From: CAZTHL01 sp964613585
GTDB lineage: Bacteria > Pseudomonadota > Alphaproteobacteria > DSM-16000 > Inquilinaceae
Assembly: GCA_964613585.1 (NCBI GenBank)
Contig: CAZTHL010000088.1
Coordinates: 1 to 15,345 of the forward strand
Direction of reading: 5' to 3'
Length of the DNA stretch: 15,345 bases
Positions 1 to 8,611 of the stretch are shown here, piece after piece. Positions within the stretch are counted from its first letter, which is position 1. Each line of letters starts with the position of its first letter. The notes beneath the pieces are model-generated. The model saw only the letters and a list, made by a program, of their open reading frames with translations, did not search any database and was not told the DNA's origin. Position numbers and translations under genes: made by a program.

Positions 1-411
1 TGACTCCAGCAGAACCGGGCTTGCCGAGTGCCTGTGCCCGCTTGAGAAGCCTCACCATCCCTGGGGTTTTGTCAGGATCCGGCCGCCGGATCGGAGACCC
101 GCTCCATCCCCTGTCCAAGTCGCCAATCAGTGAGCCGCAGCCATGCCAACACTCAATGAAGGGCTTTATTGCCGTTCAAGAAGCGCGGGCGGCACCTCCC
201 GCCGTCGGCGCCTTCAAAGCCATGCCGTCCTTGGACAAACGGATCGATGCTTCCGCCTCTGACGCACAAGAAAACTCCACCAATGGGACAATTAACGAAG
301 GTATCGCTTCAATGTCTCTTGATTGGTCCAACTTGATGGGCGGATTTTCTGAGTAGCCACTTGGAAAATGGAAAGAGAGATTATATCAGCTGGCGGCCTT
401 GCGACGACAGC

Positions 412-510
412 CATCAATAATCCGCGTCGGATTGGTCCCTGTTAACTCTTGCGGGCCTCGGGGGCCGCTCGAAGGGCTCACTCCGGAGTGACAAAGCTCA
501 TCAATAATCC
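412..510. repeat. 12-base direct repeat CATCAATAATCC, two copies
   Basis: CATCAATAATCC occurs at 412-423 and again at 499-510, so the copies are 87 bases apart, start to start. The repeat is AT-rich in an otherwise GC-rich replicon and lies upstream of the small gene at 670. The 14-base perfect palindrome at 478-491 sits between the copies. The spacing is close to eight helical turns, so paired protein binding is possible. That is inference, and two copies alone could be chance. Confidence 0.4.
478..491. promoter_or_regulatory. 14-base perfect palindrome TCACTCCGGAGTGA
   Basis: TCACTCC followed directly by GGAGTGA is a perfect two-fold symmetric site in the non-coding region upstream of 670. 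It has the form of a dimeric regulator's operator. No regulator gene is adjacent in the window, and I do not recognise the site as belonging to a named family. Confidence 0.3.
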
Positions 511-669
511 CCACGACATCGTCGTGTGTGGAACATCTCCCAGATTTTGCCGTTTTCGAAGACCGATGGCCGGGAGGCGATTTCTGGTTTGTTAACCAAA
601 TGGGCCGACACTGGGAAAAAACAGGGAGGGGCTGACTAACTTCACCCCCTTGTTGGAGGTAGTCGGTCC

Positions 670-924
670 ATGTTCGAGCTTACTCTGATCGCTTGCATCG
701 GCCTTCGCGTGTGCGAGTTCGTCGAGATCCCGATGCCCCTACCGACCGAGCGGCGATGCGAGCAGCAGGCCGCAATAGCCGCGGGCATGGTCAAGGCCCA
801 TTACCACCCGAACTGGTCCTTGTCCTATCGCTTCCGTTGTCAGCCGATGGACGGTGATCCGGGCGACTGGATCCTGGTCGAGGCCGAACTGCCGGCCGAG
901 CCGAAGCTGGCCAGCCGCGACTGA
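670..924 (+). CDS. Small cysteine-containing protein of unknown function
   Basis: This is an 84-residue protein. A good ribosome site, GGAGGT at 655-660, lies 9 bases before the ATG, which supports both the start and the reality of the gene. It opens with a short hydrophobic strand (FELTLIACIGLRVC) and carries cysteines at residues 9, 15, 29 and 57. A middle segment contains HPNW at about residues 46-49. From memory, similar short proteins with the layout LTL-x-AC, a second Cys, LP, a third Cys, H-P-x-W and a final Cys are common as hypotheticals in alphaproteobacteria; this was not tested here. The hydrophobic start is too short and polar to call a clear signal peptide. The gene stands alone and converges on the histidine kinase, with 40 bases between the stop codons. 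Function is unknown. Confidence 0.75.
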   Translation: MFELTLIACIGLRVCEFVEIPMPLPTERRCEQQAAIAAGMVKAHYHPNWSLSYRFRCQPMDGDPGDWILVEAELPAEPKLASRD

Positions 925-964
925 GCCGTTCCAGCGCTGCCCTCCGGCGTCAAGCCCTGTGGTG

Positions 965-2467
<1,503 letters not shown>

Positions 2468-2808
2468 GGCTGAATCCGCTTGACCACGAAACGGCCGTTC
2501 TCAAGCCGCCGGGTCCGGCTCCGTGATCCCCGGGTCCGGGCACGGGTCGCGCCTTGAGGCGTGCGTTGAGCGATGCGGCCGCGAGCCTGCAAATCCCCTT
2601 CACCCGTTGAAGCCGGTGAACAACGTCCGCCCGTCTTGCTGTCGTCAGCGACGCCACGTGTCAGATCATGCGCAGAGTTGCAAGCAAAATGAAACAAGAG
2701 GCCGCAACGCTTGGGGGTGGTGAGCCGCGATAGCTGGCAGACGACCACCGGGGCCCGTTTCGACGCACGGCCGATTCCCTCGGCCGGCGGCCGCGATCCC
2801 TACGCGAG
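2468..2808. other. Intergenic region between kinase and ligase genes
   Basis: These 341 bases lie between two minus-strand genes, downstream of the acyl-CoA ligase and upstream of the kinase. Open frames exist here, including a minus-strand one at 2464-2748 whose stop overlaps the kinase start. Their translations are low-complexity, rich in Arg, Thr and Gly, and show no family motif, so I do not call them. The region holds the CGGCCGA/TCGGCCG hairpin at 2768-2786. It also holds a weaker dyad, TTCACC (2599-2604) and GGTGAA (2615-2620), in the part expected to hold the kinase promoter. No convincing -35/-10 pair could be chosen. Confidence 0.5.
2768..2786 (-). terminator. Hairpin after acyl-CoA ligase gene, no T-tract
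   Basis: The arms CGGCCGA (2768-2774) and TCGGCCG (2780-2786) are perfectly complementary around a 5-base loop, 22 bases beyond the ligase stop codon. No run of T follows on the minus strand, so it is not a classic intrinsic terminator. It could protect the 3' end of the transcript or mark a Rho-dependent end. Confidence 0.35.
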
Positions 2809-4512
2809 TCAGCGGCCCTGGGCCCGACACTTCGCCTCCTCCTCCTCGATCATCGCGCGACGCGACAGCTTGCCGATCATCGTCTTGGGCAGTTCGTCGC
2901 GAAACTCGACCTGCTTGGGCATCTCGATCGGCGACAGCTTGTCCTGGAGAAAGTCGATGAGCTCACGGTGCGACAAATCCCGGCCCTCATGCAGCTTGAT
3001 GAAGGCCTTCACAGTCTGGCCGCGATACTCGTCGGTGACCCCTATGACGATACACTCGGCAACCGAAGGATGAAGGTAGATCGCTTCCTCGATCACCCTC
3101 GGATAGACGTTGTAGGCGCCGCACAGGATCAGATCCTTGATGCGATCAACCAGGTAGGTGTAGCCGTCCTCGTCCATGTAGCCGATGTCACCGGTATGCA
3201 GACGGCCATTGACCAGGCAGGCCGCGGTCTCCTCCGGCTGGTTCCAATAGCCGGCCATGACCTGGGGCCCGCGGATGCAGACCTCGCCCCGCTCGCCGGC
3301 CGAGACCGCCCGGCGAGGCTCCTCAAGGGAGACAATGTCGATCACCGTCCCGGGCAGGGGCAAACCAATCGATCCGGCCTTGTTCACCCCGGCCAGGGGA
3401 TTGGCAGTGGCCACCGGCGCGGTCTCGGTCAGCCCGTATCCCTCGACCAGCCGGCACCCGGTCAGCTGCTCAAACCGCTGCTTGACCTCGACCGGCAGAG
3501 GCGCCCCGCCAGACAGGCAGATTCGCAGCGAGGACAGATCGTATCGGCGGAGCCGAGGATGGCCGACAAGGGCCGAGTAGACCGTCGGCACCGCGGGAAA
3601 CAGGGTTGGCTTCTTGCGGTCGATCAGCTTCAGCACGGCGGTCGCCTCGAACCGCGGCAGCATGATGATCTCGGCTCCATAGCGGATCCCGAGATTCATG
3701 ATCACCGTCATGGCGAACACATGGAAGAACGGCAGCACGGCAAGCATGCGCTCCTCGCCGGGAACGGCTCCGGCGAACCAATGCGAGCACTGCTCCACGT
3801 TGGCATGCAGATTCGCGTGGCTGAGCATCGCTCCCTTCGGCAGCCCGGTGGTGCCGCCCGTGTACTGAAGGACGGCCAGGTCCGACGGCACGCGGCTCAC
3901 CGGCGTCGGCCTTCCGTCATTGTCAGTAAGCCGCTCGAACAGCACGTGCCGATCATCGGCGACGACCCGGGCGATCTCGCGGCCGCGAACGAGCGGCAGC
4001 AGCAGCTTCTTGGCGACGGGCAGGATGCCGGTCATTCGGCAGACCACGATGGTCCGCAGCCGGCTCCGGTCGAGCATGAGGTTCAGCTTGTCGACCAGCG
4101 GACGAAGATCGAGGGTGATCATGATGTCCGTGCAGGAGTCGTCGATCTGCTGGGCGATCTCACGCTCCGCGTAAAGCGGGTTGAAATTGACAACGGTCCC
4201 GCCCGCCTTGAGCACACCAAAGAACGCAACAATGAAGTAGGGGCAGTTCGGCAGCATGAGCCCGACGTGAACGCCCGGCCCGACCCCGAGCGCCTGCAGG
4301 CCCTTGGCCGTCCGGTCGACGAGCCCGCTGACTTGCGTGTAAGTCAGCTTCAAGCCCAGGAAGTCGACGCAAGGTCTGTCCCCGAAGCGGCGCACCGTCT
4401 CGTCGAGGATGCCGGTCAGGACACCGCCCTCGATCGCGGCGTGCCAGTCGACGTTCCGCGGGTAGCTGCGTTCCCAGGGGAACGCCGTCACCGCCGCTTC
4501 CGCATGAACCAT
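2809..4512 (-). CDS. Long-chain-type acyl-CoA ligase (AMP-forming)
   Basis: It activates a carboxylic acid, probably a medium- or long-chain fatty acid, to its acyl-CoA through an acyl-adenylate. The chosen ATG at 4512 gives 567 residues, close to E. coli FadD (561). GGAGG lies 6 bases before this ATG but directly abuts the alternative ATG at 4518, so 4512 is the better start; the frame extends to 4695 only as Gly/Arg-rich sequence. Family motifs in order are the ATP-binding loop YTGGTTGLPKG (217-227), YGLTET (359-364), HTGD (439-442), the hinge region DRIKDLILCG (456-465) and the C-terminal catalytic lysine in GKLSR (Lys548). All key residues are present. The N-terminus FPWERSYP resembles the alphaproteobacterial FadD/PimA-like dicarboxylate ligase group, so the substrate could also be a dicarboxylic acid. 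It is divergent from the ABC exporter. Confidence 0.93.
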   Translation of the reverse strand: MVHAEAAVTAFPWERSYPRNVDWHAAIEGGVLTGILDETVRRFGDRPCVDFLGLKLTYTQVSGLVDRTAKGLQALGVGPGVHVGLMLPNCPYFIVAFFGVLKAGGTVVNFNPLYAEREIAQQIDDSCTDIMITLDLRPLVDKLNLMLDRSRLRTIVVCRMTGILPVAKKLLLPLVRGREIARVVADDRHVLFERLTDNDGRPTPVSRVPSDLAVLQYTGGTTGLPKGAMLSHANLHANVEQCSHWFAGAVPGEERMLAVLPFFHVFAMTVIMNLGIRYGAEIIMLPRFEATAVLKLIDRKKPTLFPAVPTVYSALVGHPRLRRYDLSSLRICLSGGAPLPVEVKQRFEQLTGCRLVEGYGLTETAPVATANPLAGVNKAGSIGLPLPGTVIDIVSLEEPRRAVSAGERGEVCIRGPQVMAGYWNQPEETAACLVNGRLHTGDIGYMDEDGYTYLVDRIKDLILCGAYNVYPRVIEEAIYLHPSVAECIVIGVTDEYRGQTVKAFIKLHEGRDLSHRELIDFLQDKLSPIEMPKQVEFRDELPKTMIGKLSRRAMIEEEEAKCRAQGR

Positions 4513-4518
4513 GGCCAT

Positions 4519-4523
4519 CCTCC
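4519..4523 (-). promoter_or_regulatory. Ribosome site that decides the ligase start
   Basis: On the minus strand GGAGG is followed at once by ATGGCCATGG. The first ATG (4518) touches the site with no spacer, while the second ATG (4512) is 6 bases away, which is normal spacing. Initiation at 4512 is therefore favoured, giving a protein that starts MVHAEAAVTAF. Confidence 0.6.
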
Positions 4524-4744
4524 GTGACGATAGATCCTGACCGATCCCATGCCCGCCGCCGCCCCCCACAGCGGCACGGGCGGCTTGACCCCCGCTCCCG
4601 CCGCTGGCATCGGAACCGCGCGTGGCGCGCCCTGCGCCCGGCCCTGCCGGCCGTCTCCAAGGCAAGCTTAGACCGGGCCGACCTTGGCGACACAAGCGTT
4701 CGGAGCCGCCCGATCATGTCCTCATCGCTCCGCCGGATCGAGCG

Positions 4745-6553
4745 TTGACCACCGACGTTCACGCGCCTGACAGCCAACACCGTGGCCCCCTGGCCCGGCT
4801 GGTCCAGGACCATATGGCGCGTCACTGGCCGCGCATCGCGCTGGCGGTCATCTGCATGGTCCTGGTGGCCGGCTCCACGGCGGCAATGGCTCAAATGATG
4901 GAGCCGCTTATCGACGAGGTCTTCACCAGGCGCGATCGCGACATGCTGCTGCCCGTGGCCGGCGGCATCCTGGTCATCTTCGTCGTCAAGGGGGTCAGCA
5001 CCTATTTTCAGGCCGTGCTGATGGGCGGGGTCGGCCGGCAGGTGATCGCCGAACTTCAGTCCCGCATGTTCGGCCAGCTCATGCAGGCGGATCTCGCCAG
5101 CTTTCACGCCAACTCATCGGGTACCCTGGTATCCCGCTTCACGTATGACGTGCAGCAGCTTTATGGCGCGGTCTCGGCCGCGATCACCGGGATCGGCAAG
5201 GACGGGCTGACCGTGATCGCCCTGGTCACCGTCATGGTCCTCAAGGATTGGCATCTGGCACTGATCGCCTTATGCCTGTTTCCGCTGGCCGTGGTGCCGA
5301 TCAACCGGCTGGGGCGCGGCATGCGCAAGGTGTCCTCTAAGACCCAGAACGAGTTTGGGCAGCTTGCCGCCCGGCTGACCCAGGTCTTCCAGGGCATCCG
5401 GCATGTCAAGGCGTACAGTGCCGAGCGCCGTGAGATGGCCCATGCGGACCGCCTCATCTGGCATCTCGCTCGCTTGGCCTTGCGCGCTCAGCGGATCCGG
5501 TCGGCGTCCAGCCCGATCATGGAGAGCCTCGCGGGGCTGGCCATCGTCGGGGTCGTGCTGTACGGCGGAACGAAGGTCATCGAGGGGGAGCGCACCGCCG
5601 GCGCCTTCTTCGCCTTCATCACCGCCCTCCTTCTCGCCTACGAGCCCCTCAAGCGGCTCGCCAACATGAACGCCACGCTCCAGCAGGGGCTCGCCGCCGC
5701 CGACCGCGTCTTCAAGGTGATCGACACCAAGCCTGCCATCTTCGATCGGCCGGGCGCGCTGCGGCTCGGTCGGACACAAGGTCACCTCACGCTGCACAAG
5801 GTCTGCTTCCGCTACAGCGCCGAGGTGCCGGCGCTTGATGACATCACGATCGACATACCGGCCGGGCACACGGTGGCCCTGGTTGGGCCGTCAGGCTCCG
5901 GCAAGTCCACCCTTCTGAACTTGATACCCCGCTTCTACGATGTTGATCGCGGTGCTGTGCTGATCGACGGTCACGATGTCCGCGACGTCTCCATCGCCTC
6001 GCTGCGTGGGCAGATCGCCCTGGTCAGCCAGGAGGTGACCCTGTTCGACGACAGCGTGCGGACGAACATCGCCTACAGCCGGCCCGACGCCGGGGAGGAC
6101 ATGATCATTGCCGCCGCCCGCGCCGCCGCGGCTCATGACTTCATCATGGCCCTGCCGGAGGGCTACGACACGCTCATCGGCGAGCACGGGGTCCGGCTGT
6201 CGGGTGGCCAGCGGCAGCGCCTGTCGATCGCGCGCGCGATGCTGAAGGACGCGCCGATCCTGCTGCTGGACGAGGCCACTTCGGCGCTCGACACCGAATC
6301 GGAGCGGCTTGTTCAGGACGCGCTGCAGCGGCTGATGAGCGGCCGCACCACCGTTGTGATCGCCCACCGGTTGTCGACGATCAGCACAGCCGACCGCATC
6401 TTCGTGCTGGCGAACGGCCGGCTCGCCGAGGCCGGATCACACGGCGCGCTGATCGCGCGCGACGGCCTCTACGCCCGACTGTGGCGGCTGCAGACCGATC
6501 CGGCCGAGGCGGCCCGCGGTCCCTCGGCGCCGGCCGCTATGGCCGGCGTCTGA
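4745..6553 (+). CDS. MsbA-like ABC exporter (TMD-NBD half-transporter)
   Basis: This half-transporter dimerises and uses ATP to flip or export a lipid-like or hydrophobic substrate across the inner membrane. From the TTG at 4745 it has 602 residues, the usual size; an ATG at 4622 would add 41 atypical residues and an ATG at 4814 would remove the N-terminal elbow helix. The TTG lacks a strong ribosome site, so the start is uncertain. Six membrane segments lie at about 31-50, 68-90, 143-166, 169-187, 257-277 and 284-302. The nucleotide-binding domain has Walker A GPSGSGKST (381-389), signature LSGGQ (485-489), Walker B LLLDEATS (506-513) and the H-loop histidine 541, all intact. The TMD-NBD linker RLANMNATLQQGLAAADRVF is typical of MsbA and lipid exporters. 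Its position opposite an acyl-CoA ligase fits a lipid role, but the cargo is not shown. Confidence 0.93.
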   Translation: MTTDVHAPDSQHRGPLARLVQDHMARHWPRIALAVICMVLVAGSTAAMAQMMEPLIDEVFTRRDRDMLLPVAGGILVIFVVKGVSTYFQAVLMGGVGRQVIAELQSRMFGQLMQADLASFHANSSGTLVSRFTYDVQQLYGAVSAAITGIGKDGLTVIALVTVMVLKDWHLALIALCLFPLAVVPINRLGRGMRKVSSKTQNEFGQLAARLTQVFQGIRHVKAYSAERREMAHADRLIWHLARLALRAQRIRSASSPIMESLAGLAIVGVVLYGGTKVIEGERTAGAFFAFITALLLAYEPLKRLANMNATLQQGLAAADRVFKVIDTKPAIFDRPGALRLGRTQGHLTLHKVCFRYSAEVPALDDITIDIPAGHTVALVGPSGSGKSTLLNLIPRFYDVDRGAVLIDGHDVRDVSIASLRGQIALVSQEVTLFDDSVRTNIAYSRPDAGEDMIIAAARAAAAHDFIMALPEGYDTLIGEHGVRLSGGQRQRLSIARAMLKDAPILLLDEATSALDTESERLVQDALQRLMSGRTTVVIAHRLSTISTADRIFVLANGRLAEAGSHGALIARDGLYARLWRLQTDPAEAARGPSAPAAMAGV

Positions 6554-6655
6554 TCGACCGCTGTCCGACGGCTTGCTGGCCAGAGCTTCAGCGGCTCTTA
6601 ACGGGTCGTGGCGATCCTTGCGCAAGGTGGCTCCGCCCGCAGAAAGGCCTGCCCC

Positions 6656-6832
6656 GTGCCCAAGCTTGAGATCGTCCTGGACGCCGCGACCCGCACCCGT
6701 CTCGACCGGCTGCGGGGGGAGTTGACGCGGGAGGAGCTGGCCGTCACCCTGCTCAAGCGGGGACTCGAGGCTGCCGAGGAGGACGCCGCCGGCCGGCTCT
6801 CCGCCGCCTCGGCCCGCCTGCTCGATCCCTGA
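6656..6832 (+). CDS. Small ribbon-helix-helix-like protein
   Basis: This is a 58-residue basic/acidic protein. The GTG at 6656 is preferred over the GTG at 6608 because GAAAGG (6642-6647) lies 8 bases before it, and because the pattern begins there. The pattern is a short strand PKLEIVLD, a helix ATRTRLDRLRGE, a turn, and a second helix REELAVTLLKRGLEAAEED. This order fits the ribbon-helix-helix (CopG/Arc) fold, which binds DNA as a dimer, but no family-specific residue proves it. No toxin gene is adjacent. The gene follows the exporter after 102 bases on the same strand and could be cotranscribed. It could also be a small coiled protein with no DNA-binding role. Confidence 0.55.
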   Translation: MPKLEIVLDAATRTRLDRLRGELTREELAVTLLKRGLEAAEEDAAGRLSAASARLLDP

Positions 6833-6851
6833 TCCAGCGCCCCGGCGCCGC

Positions 6852-6866
6852 CGCCGCCTTGCGGCG
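6852..6866 (+). terminator. GC hairpin CGCCGC-CTT-GCGGCG
   Basis: A perfect 6-base-pair stem with a 3-base loop lies 20 bases after the stop of the small protein and ahead of the metallochaperone gene. No T-tract follows, so it is only a possible transcript-end or transcript-stabilising structure. Confidence 0.3.
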
Positions 6867-6958
6867 AGGCGCCGCGTCGTCGCGGCTGCCTGCCACATCG
6901 CTGCGCACCCTCAACCTGGCGCATCGTTCGAGCGATACGCCAATTATTGGGGGACTGA

Positions 6959-7525
6959 GTGGCCGTTGTCCTGAACGATCCCCGGGACGTGGCATCGCCG
7001 CGATCGATGACCGTGCATCGGCGGCGTGTGATCCTTGCCCTGCTCGCTCTGGCGCTGATCGTGGTCCTGAACCGGCCGCAGCCTCTGACGCTTGCGACCG
7101 CACAGATCGCCGTGCGCGATCCATGGGCGCCGGCGGCCCAGCCGATCGCTTTGCAGCAGCCAGGCGCGGCCTATGTGACGGTTGAGAATCATGGTCACAG
7201 CGCCGATCGCTTGATCGGGGCAAGCTCCACCGTGGCCGGCCGGGTGGAGCTGCGCGGGGCCGCGTCGGCGGACAACGCCGAAGGGCTCGGCAGCCTAGCC
7301 ATTCCACCCGGCGCGACCGTGTCCCTGCAGCCCGGAGGCCCCCACCTCATGCTCATGGAGCTCACGCAGCCGCTGGAAGGCGGGTCCCGCTTTCCGCTCC
7401 GGCTCAGCTTCGCCCGCGCCGGCGACATCCTGGTCACCGTGCATGTGCGGGGAGCCGCGGGCCGCGCTCGGAAGGAAGGAACCGACCGCCGCTGCCGCGA
7501 GGCGGAAAGGGCGTTATCATGCTGA
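6959..7525 (+). CDS. PCu(A)C-family metallochaperone with altered ligands
   Basis: PCu(A)C (DUF461) proteins are periplasmic Cu(I) chaperones that serve cytochrome oxidase assembly. The GTG at 6959 follows GGGGG (6949-6953) and gives 188 residues; an ATG at 7007 would give 172 with a cleaner signal. A basic segment and hydrophobic helix (residues 20-37) send the domain to the periplasm, as an anchor or with cleavage near residue 48. The fold is evident: RDPWAPA (53-59), PGAAYVTVENHG (68-79), IPPGATVSLQPGG (115-127) and HLMLMELTQPL (129-139). The usual Cu(I) set is H(M)-X10-M-X21-H-X-M. Here the second half (His129, Met131) is kept. The first His is replaced by Arg99 (VELRG where VELHE is usual), and the following loop is shortened and has no Met. 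The C-terminal tail is basic and ends in Cys. The gene overlaps the next one by 7 bases. Ordinary copper chaperone activity is doubtful. Confidence 0.85.
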   Translation: MAVVLNDPRDVASPRSMTVHRRRVILALLALALIVVLNRPQPLTLATAQIAVRDPWAPAAQPIALQQPGAAYVTVENHGHSADRLIGASSTVAGRVELRGAASADNAEGLGSLAIPPGATVSLQPGGPHLMLMELTQPLEGGSRFPLRLSFARAGDILVTVHVRGAAGRARKEGTDRRCREAERALSC

Positions 7526-8463
7526 GCGACATCGACACCCCGCCGCGGCGCATCGCCTCGCTGCTCCCGAGCGCCACGGAGATCGTGTCGGCGCTTGGCT
7601 TCGCCCATCACCTGGTGGGCCGCTCCCATGAATGCGACTTTCCTCCGGAGGTCGCGGCCCTGCCGGTGCTGACCGCGCCGAAGGTGCCCATGACCGGGAC
7701 CAGCCGGGAGATCGACCAAAGCGTCGCATCGCTGCTTGAGCGCGCCCTGTCCGTCTACCGGGTCGACGAGCAGGGTCTGCGCGATCTTCAGCCCGACCTC
7801 GTGGTCACGCAGTCGCAGTGCGAGGTCTGCGCGGTGAGCCTGTCCGAGGTGCAGGCGGCGCTGGGTGGATGGATCGGCAGCCGGCCCCGGATCCTGTCGT
7901 TCGAGCCCAACCGGCTTGAGGACGTCTGGCGGGACATTGAGCGGGCGGGCCATTCCCTTGGTGACCCGGCGGCCGGCTTGGCCCTGGCTGCTCGGCTGCG
8001 TGGTCGGGTTCAGGGGATTGCTCAGCGCGCAGAAAGCGCGGCACGCCCCAGCGTGGCCACCGTCGAGTGGGCGGACCCGCTGATGGCCGCCGGCAACTGG
8101 GTACCGGAACTGATCGCCCTGGCCGGCGGCCGCAACCTGTTCGGCGAGCCGGGCCGCCACGCGCCCATCCTCGACTGGGAGGCGCTGCGGCAGGCCGACC
8201 CCGACGTGATCATCCTGATGCCCTGCGGCTTCGACCTCGAGCGCACCCTGGCCGACGTGCCGCTCCTGCAGCAGCGCGACGGCTGGTCGGAGCTGGCGGC
8301 GGTGCGTGCGAATCGGGTCTTCGCGACGGACGGCAATCAGTACTTCAACCGGCCGGGGCCTCGGCTGGCCGAGTCGCTTGAGATTTTGGCCGAGATCCTT
8401 CACCCGGAGCGTTTCGACCTCGGCCACCACGGCATCGGCTGGGTTCGGGTCCCCGTCTCCTAG
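7519..8463 (+). CDS. BtuF-like cobalamin/metal-binding protein, no signal peptide
   Basis: This 314-residue protein of the helical-backbone metal receptor (BtuF/FhuD) fold would bind cobalamin or a metal complex. The first lobe begins at RIASLLPSATEIVSALGF (11-28), the standard start of BtuF-type domains. Other features are CDFPPEV (39-45), TQSQCEVCAVS (97-107, with Cys101 and Cys104), the long linking helix around 135-170, ADPDVIILMPCGFDLERT (226-243) and NRPGPRL (277-283). The Cys pair motif recurs in a group often annotated as cobalamin-binding protein. The domain starts almost at the first residue, and no signal peptide or lipobox is visible, so as annotated it would be cytoplasmic, unlike E. 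coli BtuF. The ATG overlaps the metallochaperone stop (ATGCTGA), which indicates translational coupling. Ligand identity is an inference from the family and the nearby cob genes. Confidence 0.85.
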   Translation: MLSDIDTPPRRIASLLPSATEIVSALGFAHHLVGRSHECDFPPEVAALPVLTAPKVPMTGTSREIDQSVASLLERALSVYRVDEQGLRDLQPDLVVTQSQCEVCAVSLSEVQAALGGWIGSRPRILSFEPNRLEDVWRDIERAGHSLGDPAAGLALAARLRGRVQGIAQRAESAARPSVATVEWADPLMAAGNWVPELIALAGGRNLFGEPGRHAPILDWEALRQADPDVIILMPCGFDLERTLADVPLLQQRDGWSELAAVRANRVFATDGNQYFNRPGPRLAESLEILAEILHPERFDLGHHGIGWVRVPVS

Positions 8464-8493
8464 ATCGGTTGCGGCTCAAGCGGCATCGCCGGC

Positions 8494-8554
8494 CCGCTCC
8501 CCCCGCCCGGCCGCCCAGCGACAGCATGCTTGCGGTGCCCGTGCGGGGGAGCGG
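8494..8554. terminator. Long GC stem between convergent genes
   Basis: In the 148 bases between the convergent BtuF-like and TroA-like genes, the segment at 8494-8506 (CCGCT, six C, GC) pairs with 8543-8554 (GC, five G, AGCGG). Twelve base pairs form with one bulged C and a 36-base loop. No T-tract is present on either strand. The place fits a shared transcript-end structure, but the mechanism is not shown. Confidence 0.35.
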
Positions 8555-8611
8555 ACCGGCGCCGATACCGCGTCCGGCGAAAACGCTCCCGGGCGGCCGG
8601 CGCCGGATCGG

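Larger units (their letters stand above)
1..669. other. Lower-GC region without a convincing gene
   Basis: This stretch is visibly less GC-rich than the rest of the window. A plus-strand open frame covers 21-356 (111 codons), and an internal ATG at 156 would give about 66 residues. Neither start has a clear ribosome-binding site, and the translation shows no family motif. The minus strand is also open in one frame from about 190 to the left edge, with no usual start codon near its beginning. From 357 to 669 both strands are broken by stops. This part holds a 12-base direct repeat, a 14-base palindrome and a small TGGTT/AACCA hairpin at 585-598, and it probably includes the promoter of the gene at 670. 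I cannot name a function. A decayed gene or the end of an element lying further left is possible. Confidence 0.5.

Noticed and set aside
21..356. 111-codon plus-strand frame at the left edge
   Set aside because: There is no ribosome site and no recognisable motif, and competing open frames exist on the minus strand. It is described only within the region entry.
594..600. CtrA-like TTAACCAA element near 593-600
   Set aside because: A single near match to the half-site is expected by chance, and the adjacent gene gives no cell-cycle context.
2968..4527. 519-codon plus-strand open frame across the acyl-CoA ligase
   Set aside because: It lies antisense to a gene with complete family motifs. Its Arg/Gln/His/Asp-rich translation is typical of a GC-rich shadow frame.
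6923..6936. Near-palindrome ATCGTTCGAGCGAT upstream of the metallochaperone
   Set aside because: The symmetry is imperfect (one mismatched pair), the site is short, and there is no supporting context.
7195..8430. 411-codon minus-strand open frame opposite the metallochaperone and first BtuF-like gene
   Set aside because: The sense genes explain the region, and the antisense product has no family features.
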